Source of the DNA: Streptomyces olivochromogenes
GTDB taxonomy: Bacteria; Actinomycetota; Actinomycetes; Streptomycetales; Streptomycetaceae
Reading direction: 5' to 3'
Length of the DNA stretch: 56,340 nt
Assembly (NCBI RefSeq): GCF_021538895.1
Contig: NZ_JADDRL010000062.1
Span: 1 to 56,340 of the forward strand
Shown: positions 26,287 to 35,400 of the stretch, one piece after another
Numbering within the stretch: the stretch's first letter is position 1
Layout of the letters: the number at the start of each line of letters is the position of its first letter
Position numbers and translations under genes: made by a program
The notes under the pieces: generated by a model
What the model was told of the DNA's origin: nothing
Database searches by the model: none
Seen by the model: only the letters and a program-made list of their open reading frames with translations

Positions 26287-27318
26287 TCATCTCCGCTGGT
26301 GGAGCGTGAGGTCGACGAGCAGCGCGCGATGGTCGGTCGAGGCCAGGCGCAGGAACCGGGCGTCGCCCGCGGAGAAGTCCCGGGAGACCAGGACGTGGTC
26401 GATCTGGGCGCCGATGACCCCGGCGGTGCGGGCGGGCCAGCTGGGGGTGCGGTCGTGCCCGGCGAGGCGGGCGGCGTCGTGCAGTCCGGTGTCGAGGATG
26501 CGGCGGAAGGCCGCGTGGTCCTGGGAGGCGTTGAAGTCGCCGGCCAGGACGGTCGGGGTCCGCCGGTCGGCGGCGCCGAAGTCGCGCAGCCTGCCCAGCT
26601 CCCGGCGCCAGAGGCCGACCTGTCCGGGCAGCGGGGGCATGGGGTGGGCGAGCTGCAGGCGCACGTTGTGGCCGCGTACGTCGGCCACGGCACCGGGCAT
26701 GCCCATGGTGCCGGGGACGCCGTCGGTGCCGCGCAGGGGGTAGCGGCTGAGCAGCATCGAGCCCGCCGAGCCGCCCGCGACGACCTCGCGCCGGTGCGGG
26801 TAGGTGTCGCCGAAGTCCCGCTGCAGCGTGGCCTGGCAGGTGTACTCGCACTCCTCGACGAACACCACGTCCGGCTTCCACCGGCGGATCTCGGGGACCA
26901 GGGAGCCGGTCCCGTGCCCGAACTCGACGTTCGAGGTCAGTACGCGCAGTTCGGCGAGGGGCGTGCCGTCGGGCTCGGTGCTGTCGCCGTACGGCTCGAT
27001 GAACCAGGCCAGCAGGGCGAGGGCCACAACCCCCCACACCAGCCCGGTCCACCAGCGTGCGAGCAGCGAGAACAGCAGGGCCGCGCCGGTGGGGACCAGC
27101 AGCCACGGCAGGAAGGCGAGCAGCTGCGGTACGGGGGTGATCCCGTCGGTGCCGGCGGTCCGGCAGCCGACGACCACGCTCACGCCGGCGAGCAGCAGTG
27201 CGGCGCACCAGGCGGCGAGTGGGCGTCCGGCCCCCCGGCGGCTACCGTCCCCCGGTTCCCCGCTCGGCCCGGACGGCCTCGTCCCCGTACCCCGGACGGG
27301 CTGGTAGGTCACGTGCAC
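26287..27318 (-). CDS. Membrane-anchored endonuclease/exonuclease/phosphatase family protein
   Basis: The 343-residue protein has three N-terminal membrane helices (about 34-52, 63-85 and 90-106) followed by an EEP domain. Catalytic residues can be followed: LTSNVEFG, VVFVEECEYTC (the glutamate), LAGDFNAS (Asp and Asn), IDHVLVS and STDHRALLVDL (the final histidine). The domain should face outside the cell and hydrolyse phosphodiesters. The actual substrate, whether nucleic acid, lipid or sugar phosphate, is not inferable. The start at 27318 (GTG) overlaps the upstream gene by 77 bases. A GTG at 27312 is equally possible. Confidence 0.85.
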   Translation of the reverse strand: MHVTYQPVRGTGTRPSGPSGEPGDGSRRGAGRPLAAWCAALLLAGVSVVVGCRTAGTDGITPVPQLLAFLPWLLVPTGAALLFSLLARWWTGLVWGVVALALLAWFIEPYGDSTEPDGTPLAELRVLTSNVEFGHGTGSLVPEIRRWKPDVVFVEECEYTCQATLQRDFGDTYPHRREVVAGGSAGSMLLSRYPLRGTDGVPGTMGMPGAVADVRGHNVRLQLAHPMPPLPGQVGLWRRELGRLRDFGAADRRTPTVLAGDFNASQDHAAFRRILDTGLHDAARLAGHDRTPSWPARTAGVIGAQIDHVLVSRDFSAGDARFLRLASTDHRALLVDLTLHQRR

Positions 27319-28243
27319 GAGCGTACAGAACCGGGATGTACCGGGTCAGCCACGCGCTCAGCGCCACCACCAGGCCGACCCCCACCAGCAGCCAGGAGAC
27401 CGTGCGCAGATCGGCCGTGAGGGCGTCGTAGACGGCGCCGGCGGCCGGGTGCGGGACGTCGGCGGGGAGGTCGGCGAGGGTGAGGCTGCGGCCGACCGCC
27501 AGGGCGGCGGCGAGCAGGGCGCCGCCCAGGGCGGTGCCGAGGGCGGTCGCGGTGACGGCGCGGCGGCGGCGGACGGCGAGGGCGATCCCGGTGACGGCGA
27601 AGACGACGGCCGCGACGGGGAGCCAGAAGCCGGCGACTTCGAGCACGTGGAAACCCTTCCGGAGGGGGGCCAGTTCGCCCGCCGGGAGCAGGGCGACCGC
27701 GGTGTGCTCGACCGGGATGCGGGCGGCGAGCGGCACGTGGTCCCGCGTGAGTTGGCGTTTGACCTGGGCGGTGACGGGAGCGAGGTCGACGGTCACGGCG
27801 CTCTCGGCGCCGTCGCGTTCGTCGCGCAGGGCGCGCATCAGTGCGTCGTGGGCCGCCCGGTTGCCCTCGTCCCAGGCCAGCCGGAAGGCCCGGGTCTGGG
27901 TGAAGGACCGCACCGCGTCGCGCACGAAGGGGACGACACTGCCCCGTATCGGGCGGACGTCGTGGACCTTGTGGTCGACCTCGCGCATGATGCCGGCCCC
28001 GAGGGCGTCCGCGACGGCGTCCCGCACGTCGGGGTCGCCGGCCAGCGGCGCCATCGTCGTGACGTAGCGGCCGGTGTCGGCGAGCCCGTACGCCGCCCAG
28101 GCCGCCAGTGCGCCGAACGGCACGAGGAGGCAGGAGAGGGCGAGCAGCGCCGCCGACAGGGCGCTCCTGAGGCGTGGGGGCACTCTTCCAGGCAAGGCTC
28201 TGGGGGTGCGAGGGGCGAGCGGTACGACTCCGTCCGGGTGCAA
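27242..28243 (-). CDS. Hypothetical integral membrane protein
   Basis: This protein of up to 333 residues has one N-terminal transmembrane helix (ALSAALLALSCLLVPFGALA), an extracytoplasmic domain of about 150 residues, and three further helices near the C-terminus. The external part contains TGRYVTTMAPLAGDPDVRDA and VDLAPVTAQVKRQL. I know similar Streptomyces proteins only as conserved hypotheticals. The start is uncertain: 28243 is a TTG, and a GTG at 28183 just before the first helix is also possible. Neither has a clear ribosome site. Its 3' end overlaps the EEP gene. Confidence 0.65.
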   Translation of the reverse strand: MHPDGVVPLAPRTPRALPGRVPPRLRSALSAALLALSCLLVPFGALAAWAAYGLADTGRYVTTMAPLAGDPDVRDAVADALGAGIMREVDHKVHDVRPIRGSVVPFVRDAVRSFTQTRAFRLAWDEGNRAAHDALMRALRDERDGAESAVTVDLAPVTAQVKRQLTRDHVPLAARIPVEHTAVALLPAGELAPLRKGFHVLEVAGFWLPVAAVVFAVTGIALAVRRRRAVTATALGTALGGALLAAALAVGRSLTLADLPADVPHPAAGAVYDALTADLRTVSWLLVGVGLVVALSAWLTRYIPVLYARARDLPARPGYGDEAVRAERGTGGR

Positions 28244-28317
28244 ATGTCAAGCCGAACGGGTGGTACCCGGGGCTCTCCCCCTGCGGAACTGGAGCTTCCG
28301 CTCTCCGGTGGAGCGTT

Positions 28318-28365
28318 CACCCGAACGGGTGTTTCCTGGTGCTGGGGTGATTCCTGGTGCTGGGG
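28318..28365. repeat. Palindrome and 15-bp direct repeat before SH3 gene
   Basis: ACCCGAACGGGT near 28319-28330 is a palindrome. It is followed by two copies of TTCCTGGTGCTGGGG at 28333-28347 and 28351-28365, the second running into the ribosome site of the SH3 gene. A related CCGAACGGGTG lies at about 28252. They may be regulatory. Confidence 0.4.
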
Positions 28366-28380
28366 AGAAGGAGATTCATC

Positions 28381-28779
28381 ATGCGCACCACTGTGGCCCT
28401 GCGGACCCTGGCCGCGGCCCTTCTCACCGGCGGCACCCTCGCCGCCGCCGTACCGGCGGCGGTCGCCGGCGCGCACGCCGACGTCGCGGCGCCCGTCGGT
28501 CCGGTCCCGGCCGTCGTCGTCTCCCACGACCCGGCCCCGGTGCGGGCCGCGCCCACCGGGTACTCCGCGCTCGTCGACCGGGTCTGGCCGGGGACCCATG
28601 TGAGCGTGGCGTGCGAGACCGAGGGACAGACCGTCCACGGCAGCAGGATCTGGTTCCAGCTGTCCGGCGGCCGCGGCTGGGTGAGCGCCCACTACGTCGA
28701 CGCCGGCCACCAGTGGGTGCCGGCCTGCGGTGACACGACCTACTCGGTCACCTCGACGCCGCCGAGCACGAGCGGATGA
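28381..28779 (+). CDS. Secreted SH3-like protein
   Basis: The 132-residue protein has an N-terminal signal peptide (MRTTVALRTLAAALLTGGTL, then AAAVPAAVAGAHA, cleaved near ADVAAP). A bacterial SH3-like domain follows at about 55-120, with YSALVDRVWPGTHVSVACE and RIWFQLSGGRGWVSAHYVD. Bacterial SH3 modules of this kind bind peptidoglycan. The AAGGAG upstream is strong. The protein is short, so it may be only an SH3 module secreted to the wall or medium. No catalytic domain is attached. Confidence 0.8.
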   Translation: MRTTVALRTLAAALLTGGTLAAAVPAAVAGAHADVAAPVGPVPAVVVSHDPAPVRAAPTGYSALVDRVWPGTHVSVACETEGQTVHGSRIWFQLSGGRGWVSAHYVDAGHQWVPACGDTTYSVTSTPPSTSG

Positions 28780-28807
28780 CTCGGCGGCCGGTGAGGGGAA
28801 CAGGGGA

Positions 28808-28845
28808 GCGTGTGGGCCCCGGCCGTGATGCCGGGGCCCACACGC
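28808..28845. terminator. Strong bidirectional terminator
   Basis: A 16-bp perfect stem (28808-28823 with 28830-28845, core GTGGGCCCCGGC) has a six-base CGTGAT loop. It lies between the SH3 gene and the convergent membrane protein gene and can terminate both. Confidence 0.8.
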
Positions 28846-28855
28846 ACGCTCCGGA

Positions 28856-29302
28856 TCAGCGGATGCGGTGCCCCGTCCCGTCCTCATGCGTGTAGTAGTG
28901 GTAGAACGCCACGATGCCCACGGGGATGGCGAACGCCAGGGCCAGGACCGTGGACGCCAGCACGGAGTGGCCGCGGCCGCTCAGGCTGAACAGGAAGCCG
29001 ATCGTGATGCCCGTGAAGGAGGCCCACAGCACCGCGTGCAGTTCGCGCGGCAGCCGCGGGGCCAGCGCCTGCGCTCCGAGGTACAGGGCGATGAAGACGA
29101 TCGTGGTCACGAAGCCGAACAGCACGTTCATGCCGGTGATCGGCCCGCCGTAGCGGACGTTGGCGGCGGCCCAGTACCCGTAGACGAGGCCGAGCGCCAC
29201 CGGCACCGCCCACCGTGCGATCGCGTGGGTCCGCTCGCTGAACAAACGAGGGGGACCGCCGTACCGGGTCACCGCACCGGTCGCGGGAGCCGCATGAGCC
29301 AT
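28856..29302 (-). CDS. Small integral membrane protein
   Basis: This 148-residue protein starts MAHAAPATGAVTRYGGPPRL. It has four hydrophobic segments: about residues 32-50 (WAVPVALGLVYGYWAAANV), 58-78, 92-110 and 118-138. A His/Asp-rich tail (YHYYTHEDGTGHRIR) completes it. I recognise the layout as a conserved Streptomyces hypothetical membrane protein, without a function. The ATG at 29302 follows a GAGAGGAG-type ribosome site, which rules out the longer upstream frame. It ends next to the strong hairpin at 28808-28845. Confidence 0.7.
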   Translation of the reverse strand: MAHAAPATGAVTRYGGPPRLFSERTHAIARWAVPVALGLVYGYWAAANVRYGGPITGMNVLFGFVTTIVFIALYLGAQALAPRLPRELHAVLWASFTGITIGFLFSLSGRGHSVLASTVLALAFAIPVGIVAFYHYYTHEDGTGHRIR

Positions 29303-29442
29303 GAGAGCACTCCTCTCGCCTCGCCCCCGCCTTCCAGAGCACACCTGGGGGGACGCCCTGGCAAGTCGGCGGACGAGATCGGTTCGGGAGCCGTTCGGGT
29401 GCCCGGATGCGGCCCCCGCCATGCCGTGTTTGGCTGAGGTGC

Positions 29443-30600
29443 GTGATCGATGACGCACTGCTGCGGCGGCAGGCTCTGCTGCGGATCCGGGGGCACAGTG
29501 TCGCGTGGGTCGCGCCGCTGCTGCTGCTCGTGCTGATCGCGGTCATCGACTTCAACACCAGCGAAAAGTTCCGGATCATCTCCTGGATCGTGCTGGTGCC
29601 CGGTATCGCCGCCGCGATCTGCGGGGTGTGGACCACGGCCCTGTTCGCGGTCGTCTCGGTCGTCTCCTACATCGTCATGGACAGCACCTGGCCCAGCGAG
29701 TACCAGGCGGGCCTGCCCGACTTCATCCTCGTCGCCCTCGGCGGCGTCCTGGCCACGCTGGCCTGCGCGATCCGGGTGCGCGGCGAGGAGCGCATGCTGC
29801 ACATGCGGGACATCGCCGAGACCACCCGCCGTACCGTGCTGCGCCCGCTGCCGCCGCGCTGGGCCGGTCTGGAGCACGCGGCCGTGTACCTCTCCGCGGA
29901 CACCGAGGCCCGCGTCGGCGGCGACTTCTACGACATCCAGTCGAGCCCGCACGGCACCCGGGTGCTCGTCGGCGACGTGCAGGGCAAGGGCCTGGGCGCG
30001 GTGGAGGCCGCGGCCGCGCTGCTCGGCACCTTCCGGGAGGCCGGGTACCACGAGCCGGACCTCGCGACCGTCGCCGCCCGCCTGGAGATCCGCATGCTGC
30101 GCCACCGCCGGCACACCACCGCGCTCGGCCGGGACGACGGCGACCGGTTCGCCACCGCCGTCCTGATCGGCATCCCGGGGGACGGCTCCGACACGGTCGA
30201 CATCGTCAACTTCGGCCACGAACCCCCGCTCGCGGTCGGCCCCGACGGCGTACGCCCCCTGCCGCCCGGCGGCGGCCTCCCCCTCGGCATGGGCGACCTG
30301 GCCGAGGACAGCGCGCCGCCGCCCCTGACCCGGTTCCCGCTCGCCCGTGCCGAGACCCTGCTGATGACCACGGACGGCGTGACGGAGGCCCGGGACGGCA
30401 ACGGGGTGTACTACGCCCTCGACGACGAGGTCGCCCGCGCCGTCGCCGCCGATCCGCGCGCCGCCGTGCCGCGCCGGCTGGTCCGCCTCGTCCGCGACGG
30501 CGTCCTGCGGCACAGCGGCGGTCATCTCGGCGACGACACAACGATCTTCGCGATCCGGCGGCTCGAAGAGGGCGCGGAAGAAGGCGGTTTGGGTTCCTGA
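29443..30600 (+). CDS. SpoIIE-type PP2C serine phosphatase, membrane-anchored
   Basis: The 385-residue protein has an N-terminal membrane part of three to four helices (about 20-125) and then a PP2C_SIG/SpoIIE domain (about 150-380). Metal-binding features are visible: ARVGGDFYDIQ (Asp), LVGDVQGKGLGAVEAAAALL, ETLLMTTDGVTEARD and GHLGDDTTIFAIR. Such Streptomyces enzymes dephosphorylate anti-sigma factor antagonists. The GTG at 29443 with TGAGG just upstream is the best start. No anti-sigma kinase or STAS antagonist is adjacent. The only close partner is the unknown gene downstream. Confidence 0.88.
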   Translation: MIDDALLRRQALLRIRGHSVAWVAPLLLLVLIAVIDFNTSEKFRIISWIVLVPGIAAAICGVWTTALFAVVSVVSYIVMDSTWPSEYQAGLPDFILVALGGVLATLACAIRVRGEERMLHMRDIAETTRRTVLRPLPPRWAGLEHAAVYLSADTEARVGGDFYDIQSSPHGTRVLVGDVQGKGLGAVEAAAALLGTFREAGYHEPDLATVAARLEIRMLRHRRHTTALGRDDGDRFATAVLIGIPGDGSDTVDIVNFGHEPPLAVGPDGVRPLPPGGGLPLGMGDLAEDSAPPPLTRFPLARAETLLMTTDGVTEARDGNGVYYALDDEVARAVAADPRAAVPRRLVRLVRDGVLRHSGGHLGDDTTIFAIRRLEEGAEEGGLGS

Positions 30601-30687
30601 CGCCCACCTTTGCAGCCGCAGCGGTTACGGTGCTGCTCTGACCGATCAACGGGATCGACGACAGCGCAACCGACCCCAGGGGGACCG

Positions 30688-31746
30688 ATGCCCGGAACCG
30701 TGCTGCTGCTCGCGGCCTCGCCCATGGGCCGGGGGCGCCTGGTGGACGCGGCTTCGGTGCTTCCCGTCCTCGCGGCCGTCGCGCCCGCCGTGCTGTCCGG
30801 CACGGACACCGCCAACGTGGTCGAACTCGCCGACCCCCTGGAGCCGCAGGCCGTCCTCACCCGGCTGCGCGCCGCCGCGGCCGCCCCCGGCCCGCTGACC
30901 GTCTTCGTCACCGGCCAGCTCCAGCTCGACCGCCGCCAGCACCTGCCGCACCTGGCCCTGGCCCGCACCACGCCGGCCTCCGTCCGCTACACGGGCTTCC
31001 CCTGGCACTGGTTCCGCGAGGAGCTGCGGCTGCGTCCCAGCGGCGCGACGACCCTCGTCGTCGACCTGCACGCGGACCCCGAGACCTGGGAGCAGCTGCG
31101 GTCCCAGCCGCTCGACTCCGGCCGCGGGAACGCCGTTCACGGTCGCATCGCCCCACCGCCGTCCCGCCGCGGCGTCGCCCAGCCGTCGTACATGAAGGCG
31201 GTGGCGACGCTGCTGCGCAGCGGGCACCGGCCGCCGCTGGAGCAACTGCACCAGCAGGTGCTCGCCCGGCTCGGTGCACAGGCGGCGACGAACATCCTGC
31301 TGACCGCGCAGGCACCGCAGAGCGGCGACCCGCACGCCGTGATCGCCGCCGCCGTCAAGGCCGGGCGGCACACGGAGGCCGACGCGCTGGCCGCGCAGTG
31401 GGAGCGGACCGCCGTACGGGCGCACGGGCCGGGCTCCGAGGACGCCCTGCACTGGGCCGAAGTCCGCGCGGATCTCGCGATGTTCGCGGGCGACCCGGTG
31501 CGCAGCTGCCGTACCTGGCTGACGGTCGCCACCGCCCGGCTGGCCGCCGGGCAGGCGCCTCACGCGCCCGCCGTGGAGTCGGCCGTGGACCGCGCGCACC
31601 ACCAGTGGGGGCGCATCGACGACACAGCGCGGGCCCGTGAACTCGGGCCCGCGCTGGCGGAGTTGAGGCTCAGGGTGCCGGGGCGGAAGCAGGGTGCGCT
31701 GGACCATGTCCAGCAGCACCTGCGACAGCTCCAGACCCAGGGCTGA
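30688..31746 (+). CDS. Conserved hypothetical protein downstream of SpoIIE phosphatase
   Basis: The 352-residue protein begins MPGTVLLLAASPMGRGRLVD. Its N-terminal half has alternating hydrophobic strands and helices (GPLTVFVTGQLQLDRRQHLP, then TTLVVDLHADPETWEQLRSQ), suggesting an alpha/beta fold. The C-terminal half (about 200-350) is helical, with alternating polar and apolar residues like a TPR-type region (AVKAGRHTEADALAAQWERT). I know similar Streptomyces proteins but no function. A caspase-like or other Rossmannoid fold in the N-terminal half is possible but unproven. A GGGGG ribosome site precedes the ATG at 30688. Confidence 0.65.
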   Translation: MPGTVLLLAASPMGRGRLVDAASVLPVLAAVAPAVLSGTDTANVVELADPLEPQAVLTRLRAAAAAPGPLTVFVTGQLQLDRRQHLPHLALARTTPASVRYTGFPWHWFREELRLRPSGATTLVVDLHADPETWEQLRSQPLDSGRGNAVHGRIAPPPSRRGVAQPSYMKAVATLLRSGHRPPLEQLHQQVLARLGAQAATNILLTAQAPQSGDPHAVIAAAVKAGRHTEADALAAQWERTAVRAHGPGSEDALHWAEVRADLAMFAGDPVRSCRTWLTVATARLAAGQAPHAPAVESAVDRAHHQWGRIDDTARARELGPALAELRLRVPGRKQGALDHVQQHLRQLQTQG

Positions 31747-31776
31747 GCGAGCGGGGCCCGAGCGGCCCCGGCGGCC

Positions 31777-33726
31777 TCAGCCGGTGAAGGTGAAGTACTT
31801 CCACCCGCCGTGCGTCGTGGAGTTCACGGAGTCACCGGAGTTGCCCTTGAGGTACGTGGCCCGCACCCGGAAACGCCAGCCGGTGTCGTGGGTGCCGCCC
31901 AGTTCCACCCTGGAGACGCCGTCGGAGCCGAGCGGGAAGTACTGCGAGCCGCCGTCGTACCAGGTGCCCTGGTAGTAGACCTGGAACTCCAGGCGCTGCG
32001 CGCGGTTCGGGTAGTACGTCATCGTGGTCGTGAACAGCGGGTTCTTCGCCTTGTGGAAGAAGTAGTACGTGTGGCCCCACGTGCTCCGCGTCTTGTACTG
32101 CCGGCTGACCGACGTGGACACCTTCACCTGGGTGCCGACCGTGCTGGACGCCGACCGCGGCTGGTAGCGGGCGTCGCCCGCGAACTTCGCGGTGACCTTG
32201 GTGTTGCGCCTCAGGTCGACGGTGACGGACAGGTTGCCGTCGGCGTTGACCCGGCCGGACTTCACCAGCTTGTTGGGCTTGTCCGGGCCCGCCGGGTCGG
32301 CCCAGATCTCCACCGTGCGGTTCTTGTAGGTGCTCCCCAGGTGGGCCGTGAACTTCACGTCCTTGCCGTAGGAGTACACCTTGCCGTTGTTGTTGACCGA
32401 CAGCCCCGGCCTGGCGCGGGAGACGTCGACGGTGTCGCTCGCGGAGCCCGCGGCGTGGGCGGCGTCACCGGCGTAGTTCACCGTGTACTTGACCTTGCCG
32501 CCGGCCGGCGGGGTGTCCGTGAAGGAGTACGTGCCGTCGGCCCGGACGGTCACCGCGGGCAGGGACTTGCCGCGCGGGGAGTCCAGGTCGGTCCGCGTGA
32601 CCGTGAGCTTCATCCCGGCCGCGAGCGCGACCCTGGAGGTGACCTTGCCCTTGACGGTGAGCTTCTTGGCGCGCGGGGCCGTGGACGGGGCGTTCACCGT
32701 GACGGTGGTGACCGCCTTGGTGGGGCCGGCGAGGACGCGCAGGGAGTAAGCGCCGTCGCTGTTGTACGACACCGCGAACAGGCGCGAGGCGTCCGGCGCC
32801 CAGGCCAGGGCGGAGTCGGCGAGCCGGTCGGTGGTCCGGAAGTCGTACTCCCGCACGGAGGTGTGGGCGCCCGGCTTGAAGACGTAGATGTCCGGCTCGT
32901 ACGGGCCGTCGATGCCCGCCGCGACCGAGCCGTCCGGGGCGATGTCCACCGCGTTGGCGTAGGCGTCGGAGGGGTACTCCCCGTCCGGTGCCAGGTCGGA
33001 GGTGCGGTAGGCGGTGTGGTGGGTCGGCCCCGGGCTGGCCAGGACGACGTCCTTGCCGTCGGGGGTGAGCGTCAGGTCCTTCATGCCGCCGCCGTCCGCG
33101 TCCCGCAGTGCGGTGCGGGTGGGCGTGCCCGAGGAGACGTCGTAGGCGGCCAGGTGCTGCGGGGTCCGGCCCGGCTGACCCGCGACGAGGGTGTTCCCGG
33201 AGGCGTCCACCATCGGGGCGGCGGTCCAGGCCTCGTCGGGGAAGAAGGACGCCGGCTGCCCCGGGGCGGCCAGGTCGATCGAGCCGATGCCGCCCTGGTC
33301 CGCGCCGGGCGCGTAGCCGAACCACAGCTTGCCGCCCGCCTCGGCCAGGTACTTCGGGCTGTACGGCAGGTCGATGTGCCCGACCTCGGTCGCGGAGGCC
33401 GTGGCGATGCTGACGACCGCCGGGGGGCCGCCCGCGGAGACGGCCGCGTAGACGGTGTCGGAGTCGGCCGACAGTTCGAGGTCGGTGACCCCCTTCAGCG
33501 AGGTCAGCTGCTTGACGACCTGGCCGGCGTAGTCGGTGACGACGATCTTGCCGTTGTCCGGGTCGCTGATGAAGACCCGCTGGTGCTCGCCGTCCACCAC
33601 GACGTCGCCGACCGACTTGACCGGCAGGGCGGTGGTGGTGTCGGCGAACGCCGGAGTGGCGGTGAGGGCCGCCGAGCTGATGAGGACCGCCAGGGTGGTG
33701 GCAGCCGTGAGAGTGCGCTTACGCAC
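31777..33726 (-). CDS. Secreted beta-propeller protein with Ig-like repeats
   Basis: The 649-residue protein has a signal peptide (MRKRTLTAATTLAVLISSAA, cleaved around ATPAFA-DTT). A beta-propeller-like region with YVTN-type blades follows at about 30-345, including VVVDGEHQRVFISDPDNGKI, VTDLELSADSDTVYAAVSAG and DLTLTPDGKDVVLASPG. One or two Ig-like domains come next (about 350-540), containing TVKGKVTSRVALAAG and GGKVKYTVNYAGDAAHA. The C-terminal 100 residues are rich in Tyr and Trp. No LPXTG or membrane anchor is present, so it should be released. It may bind cell-surface polymers. The function is not known. Confidence 0.8.
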   Translation of the reverse strand: MRKRTLTAATTLAVLISSAALTATPAFADTTTALPVKSVGDVVVDGEHQRVFISDPDNGKIVVTDYAGQVVKQLTSLKGVTDLELSADSDTVYAAVSAGGPPAVVSIATASATEVGHIDLPYSPKYLAEAGGKLWFGYAPGADQGGIGSIDLAAPGQPASFFPDEAWTAAPMVDASGNTLVAGQPGRTPQHLAAYDVSSGTPTRTALRDADGGGMKDLTLTPDGKDVVLASPGPTHHTAYRTSDLAPDGEYPSDAYANAVDIAPDGSVAAGIDGPYEPDIYVFKPGAHTSVREYDFRTTDRLADSALAWAPDASRLFAVSYNSDGAYSLRVLAGPTKAVTTVTVNAPSTAPRAKKLTVKGKVTSRVALAAGMKLTVTRTDLDSPRGKSLPAVTVRADGTYSFTDTPPAGGKVKYTVNYAGDAAHAAGSASDTVDVSRARPGLSVNNNGKVYSYGKDVKFTAHLGSTYKNRTVEIWADPAGPDKPNKLVKSGRVNADGNLSVTVDLRRNTKVTAKFAGDARYQPRSASSTVGTQVKVSTSVSRQYKTRSTWGHTYYFFHKAKNPLFTTTMTYYPNRAQRLEFQVYYQGTWYDGGSQYFPLGSDGVSRVELGGTHDTGWRFRVRATYLKGNSGDSVNSTTHGGWKYFTFTG

Positions 33727-33862
33727 GCTGATTCGAACCCCCCGGATCGAATGTAGGCATGGGGTGCCACGGGCACGGCTGTTGTGTGTGTCCCCTGTGT
33801 GCCGTGTGTGGCGGGTGAGTGAAGTCGGTGAAGACGATGCAGACTATGTCGCTGACACTAGG

Positions 33863-35104
33863 TCATGCCACTGACAAAAGAGCCAGCGCCCCCGAGACGA
33901 GGGTCCGCACTCCCGGTGCGACCGTGGACAGGTCGGGCGCGAAGCGGGGGCTGTGGTTGCTCGGTACCGACGCGAACTTCTCCGGGAAGCCGTCGCCGGG
34001 CGCCTGCTCCCACACGTCGGCGGGCGTGGTCGTCACGAACCAGTAGGAGTACGGGATCGAGCCCAGCGCCAGCACCGGGAAGTCCTCGCTGCCCATCGCA
34101 GGGCCCGGGTCGAACACCGTCGCCGCGCCGAACACCTCGCCGTGCACGGCGGCGACGAGACCGTCGGTCCCGGAGTCGTTGACCGTCACCGGGAAGGTGG
34201 TGCCGACGGTCACCTCCGGCTCGCGCGGGCAGCCGGCGGCCAGGCACTCGCCCCGCGCGACGCGCCGGATCGCGGCGAGCATCCGCTGCCGCACCTCCTC
34301 CGACTGCGTGCGCAGGTTGACGGCGATCCGGGCCTCGGACGGGATGATGTTGTGCCGGGTGCCTGCCTCGATACGGCCCACCGTGAGCACGGCGGACTCC
34401 TTGGCGGCGATCTCGCGGGAGACGACGGTCTGCAGCCGGGTGACCAGGTAGGCGGCGGTCACCACCGGGTCCACGGTCGACTCGGGACGCGAGCCGTGCC
34501 CGCCCCGCCCGTGCACGACGATGTCGACGTCCGTCGAGGCGGACATGATCAGGCCCGGGATGTGCGGGTAGAACCCGGCGGGCCCCGGAGCCGCGTGCTG
34601 TCCCAGCAGCACGTCGGGGCGCCCGAACCGCTCGTACAGTCCGTCCTCGACCATGTTCCGGGCGCCCTGCCCGGCCTCCTCCGCGGGCTGTCCGACCGCC
34701 AGCAGCGTGCCGGACCAGGTGTCCCGTCCGTCGGCCAGCGCGCGGGCCGCGCCCGCCAGCCAGGTCACGTGCAGGTCGTGCCCGCAGGCGTGCATCACGC
34801 CGTCCGTCCGGGAGGCGTACGGCAGCCCGGTCTCCTCCCGCACCGGCAGCGCGTCCATGTCGGCGCGCAGCAGCACGGTCGGGCCGTCCCCGTTGCGCAG
34901 CACCCCGGCGACACCGGTGCCGCCGATCCCCTCGGTCGTCTCGAACCCGGCGTCCCCCAGCCGGCCGGCGAGCTTCCCGGCGGTGCGGTGCTCGCGCAGC
35001 GACAGCTCGGGGTGCCGGTGCAGATCGCGGTAGAAGTCCTCCAGGTCCGGGACCGGGAGGCCGGCGGTGAGGTCCAGCGCGGTACGAGCGGCGGCAGAGG
35101 TCAC
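33863..35104 (-). CDS. M20-family amidohydrolase / metallopeptidase
   Basis: This 413-residue M20D-type hydrolase (hippurate/IAA-amino acid hydrolase group) shows metal-binding features: HACGHDLHVT (about 106-115), PAEEAGQGARNM (about 139-150), GQHAAPG (histidine, about 166-172) and PGPAMGSEDFPVL in the C-terminal part. GRGGHGSRPESTVDPV forms part of the dimerisation lid. These enzymes cleave N-acyl or amide bonds of amino-acid derivatives. The product begins MTSAAARTALDLTAGLPVPD with no signal peptide, so it is cytoplasmic. Its length is normal. Confidence 0.9.
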   Translation of the reverse strand: MTSAAARTALDLTAGLPVPDLEDFYRDLHRHPELSLREHRTAGKLAGRLGDAGFETTEGIGGTGVAGVLRNGDGPTVLLRADMDALPVREETGLPYASRTDGVMHACGHDLHVTWLAGAARALADGRDTWSGTLLAVGQPAEEAGQGARNMVEDGLYERFGRPDVLLGQHAAPGPAGFYPHIPGLIMSASTDVDIVVHGRGGHGSRPESTVDPVVTAAYLVTRLQTVVSREIAAKESAVLTVGRIEAGTRHNIIPSEARIAVNLRTQSEEVRQRMLAAIRRVARGECLAAGCPREPEVTVGTTFPVTVNDSGTDGLVAAVHGEVFGAATVFDPGPAMGSEDFPVLALGSIPYSYWFVTTTPADVWEQAPGDGFPEKFASVPSNHSPRFAPDLSTVAPGVRTLVSGALALLSVA

Positions 35105-35171
35105 GGGCCCAGCGTAGAGGCCGCCCGCCGGGCTCGGGCCGGGCCGGGCGAACTGCCCGGCACCGGGCCGC

Positions 35172-35375
35172 TCACCAGCGGTGCGTGGCGTGCTGGGCCG
35201 TGGGGGCGGCCGGTCTGTCCTGGACCGCGCGGGCCGGGCCCGCGTTCGCCGCCGTGATCAGGGCGGCCACGGCTATCAGGGCGGCGGTCAGGCCTCTGAC
35301 CGCCGGCGTTCCGCCGATCGCGGGACGTCGGAAGTGGGAGAGTGCGGTGGGGCGTGCGGATGTGCGTCCGAGCAC
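35172..35375 (-). CDS. Small putative secreted peptide
   Basis: A GTG at 35375 with GCGAGG just upstream opens a 67-residue frame. A hydrophobic helix (GLTAALIAVAALITAANAG) and an AxA-like site (GPARAVQD) suggest secretion of a mature peptide of roughly 17-20 residues ending QHATHRW. It is divergent from the XRE-TPR regulator, and the 16-bp palindrome lies between them. Small secreted proteins next to XRE-TPR regulators can be signal peptides, but this one is unproven. The sequence is not one I recognise. Confidence 0.5.
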   Translation of the reverse strand: MLGRTSARPTALSHFRRPAIGGTPAVRGLTAALIAVAALITAANAGPARAVQDRPAAPTAQHATHRW

Positions 35376-35400
35376 GGCGACCTCGCAACAACAGCGACGT

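Noticed and set aside
24465..26309. Long plus-strand frame opposite the FUSC gene.
   Set aside because: The minus-strand protein has a complete duplicated FUSC layout. The plus frame is Gly/Arg/Asp-rich without structure.
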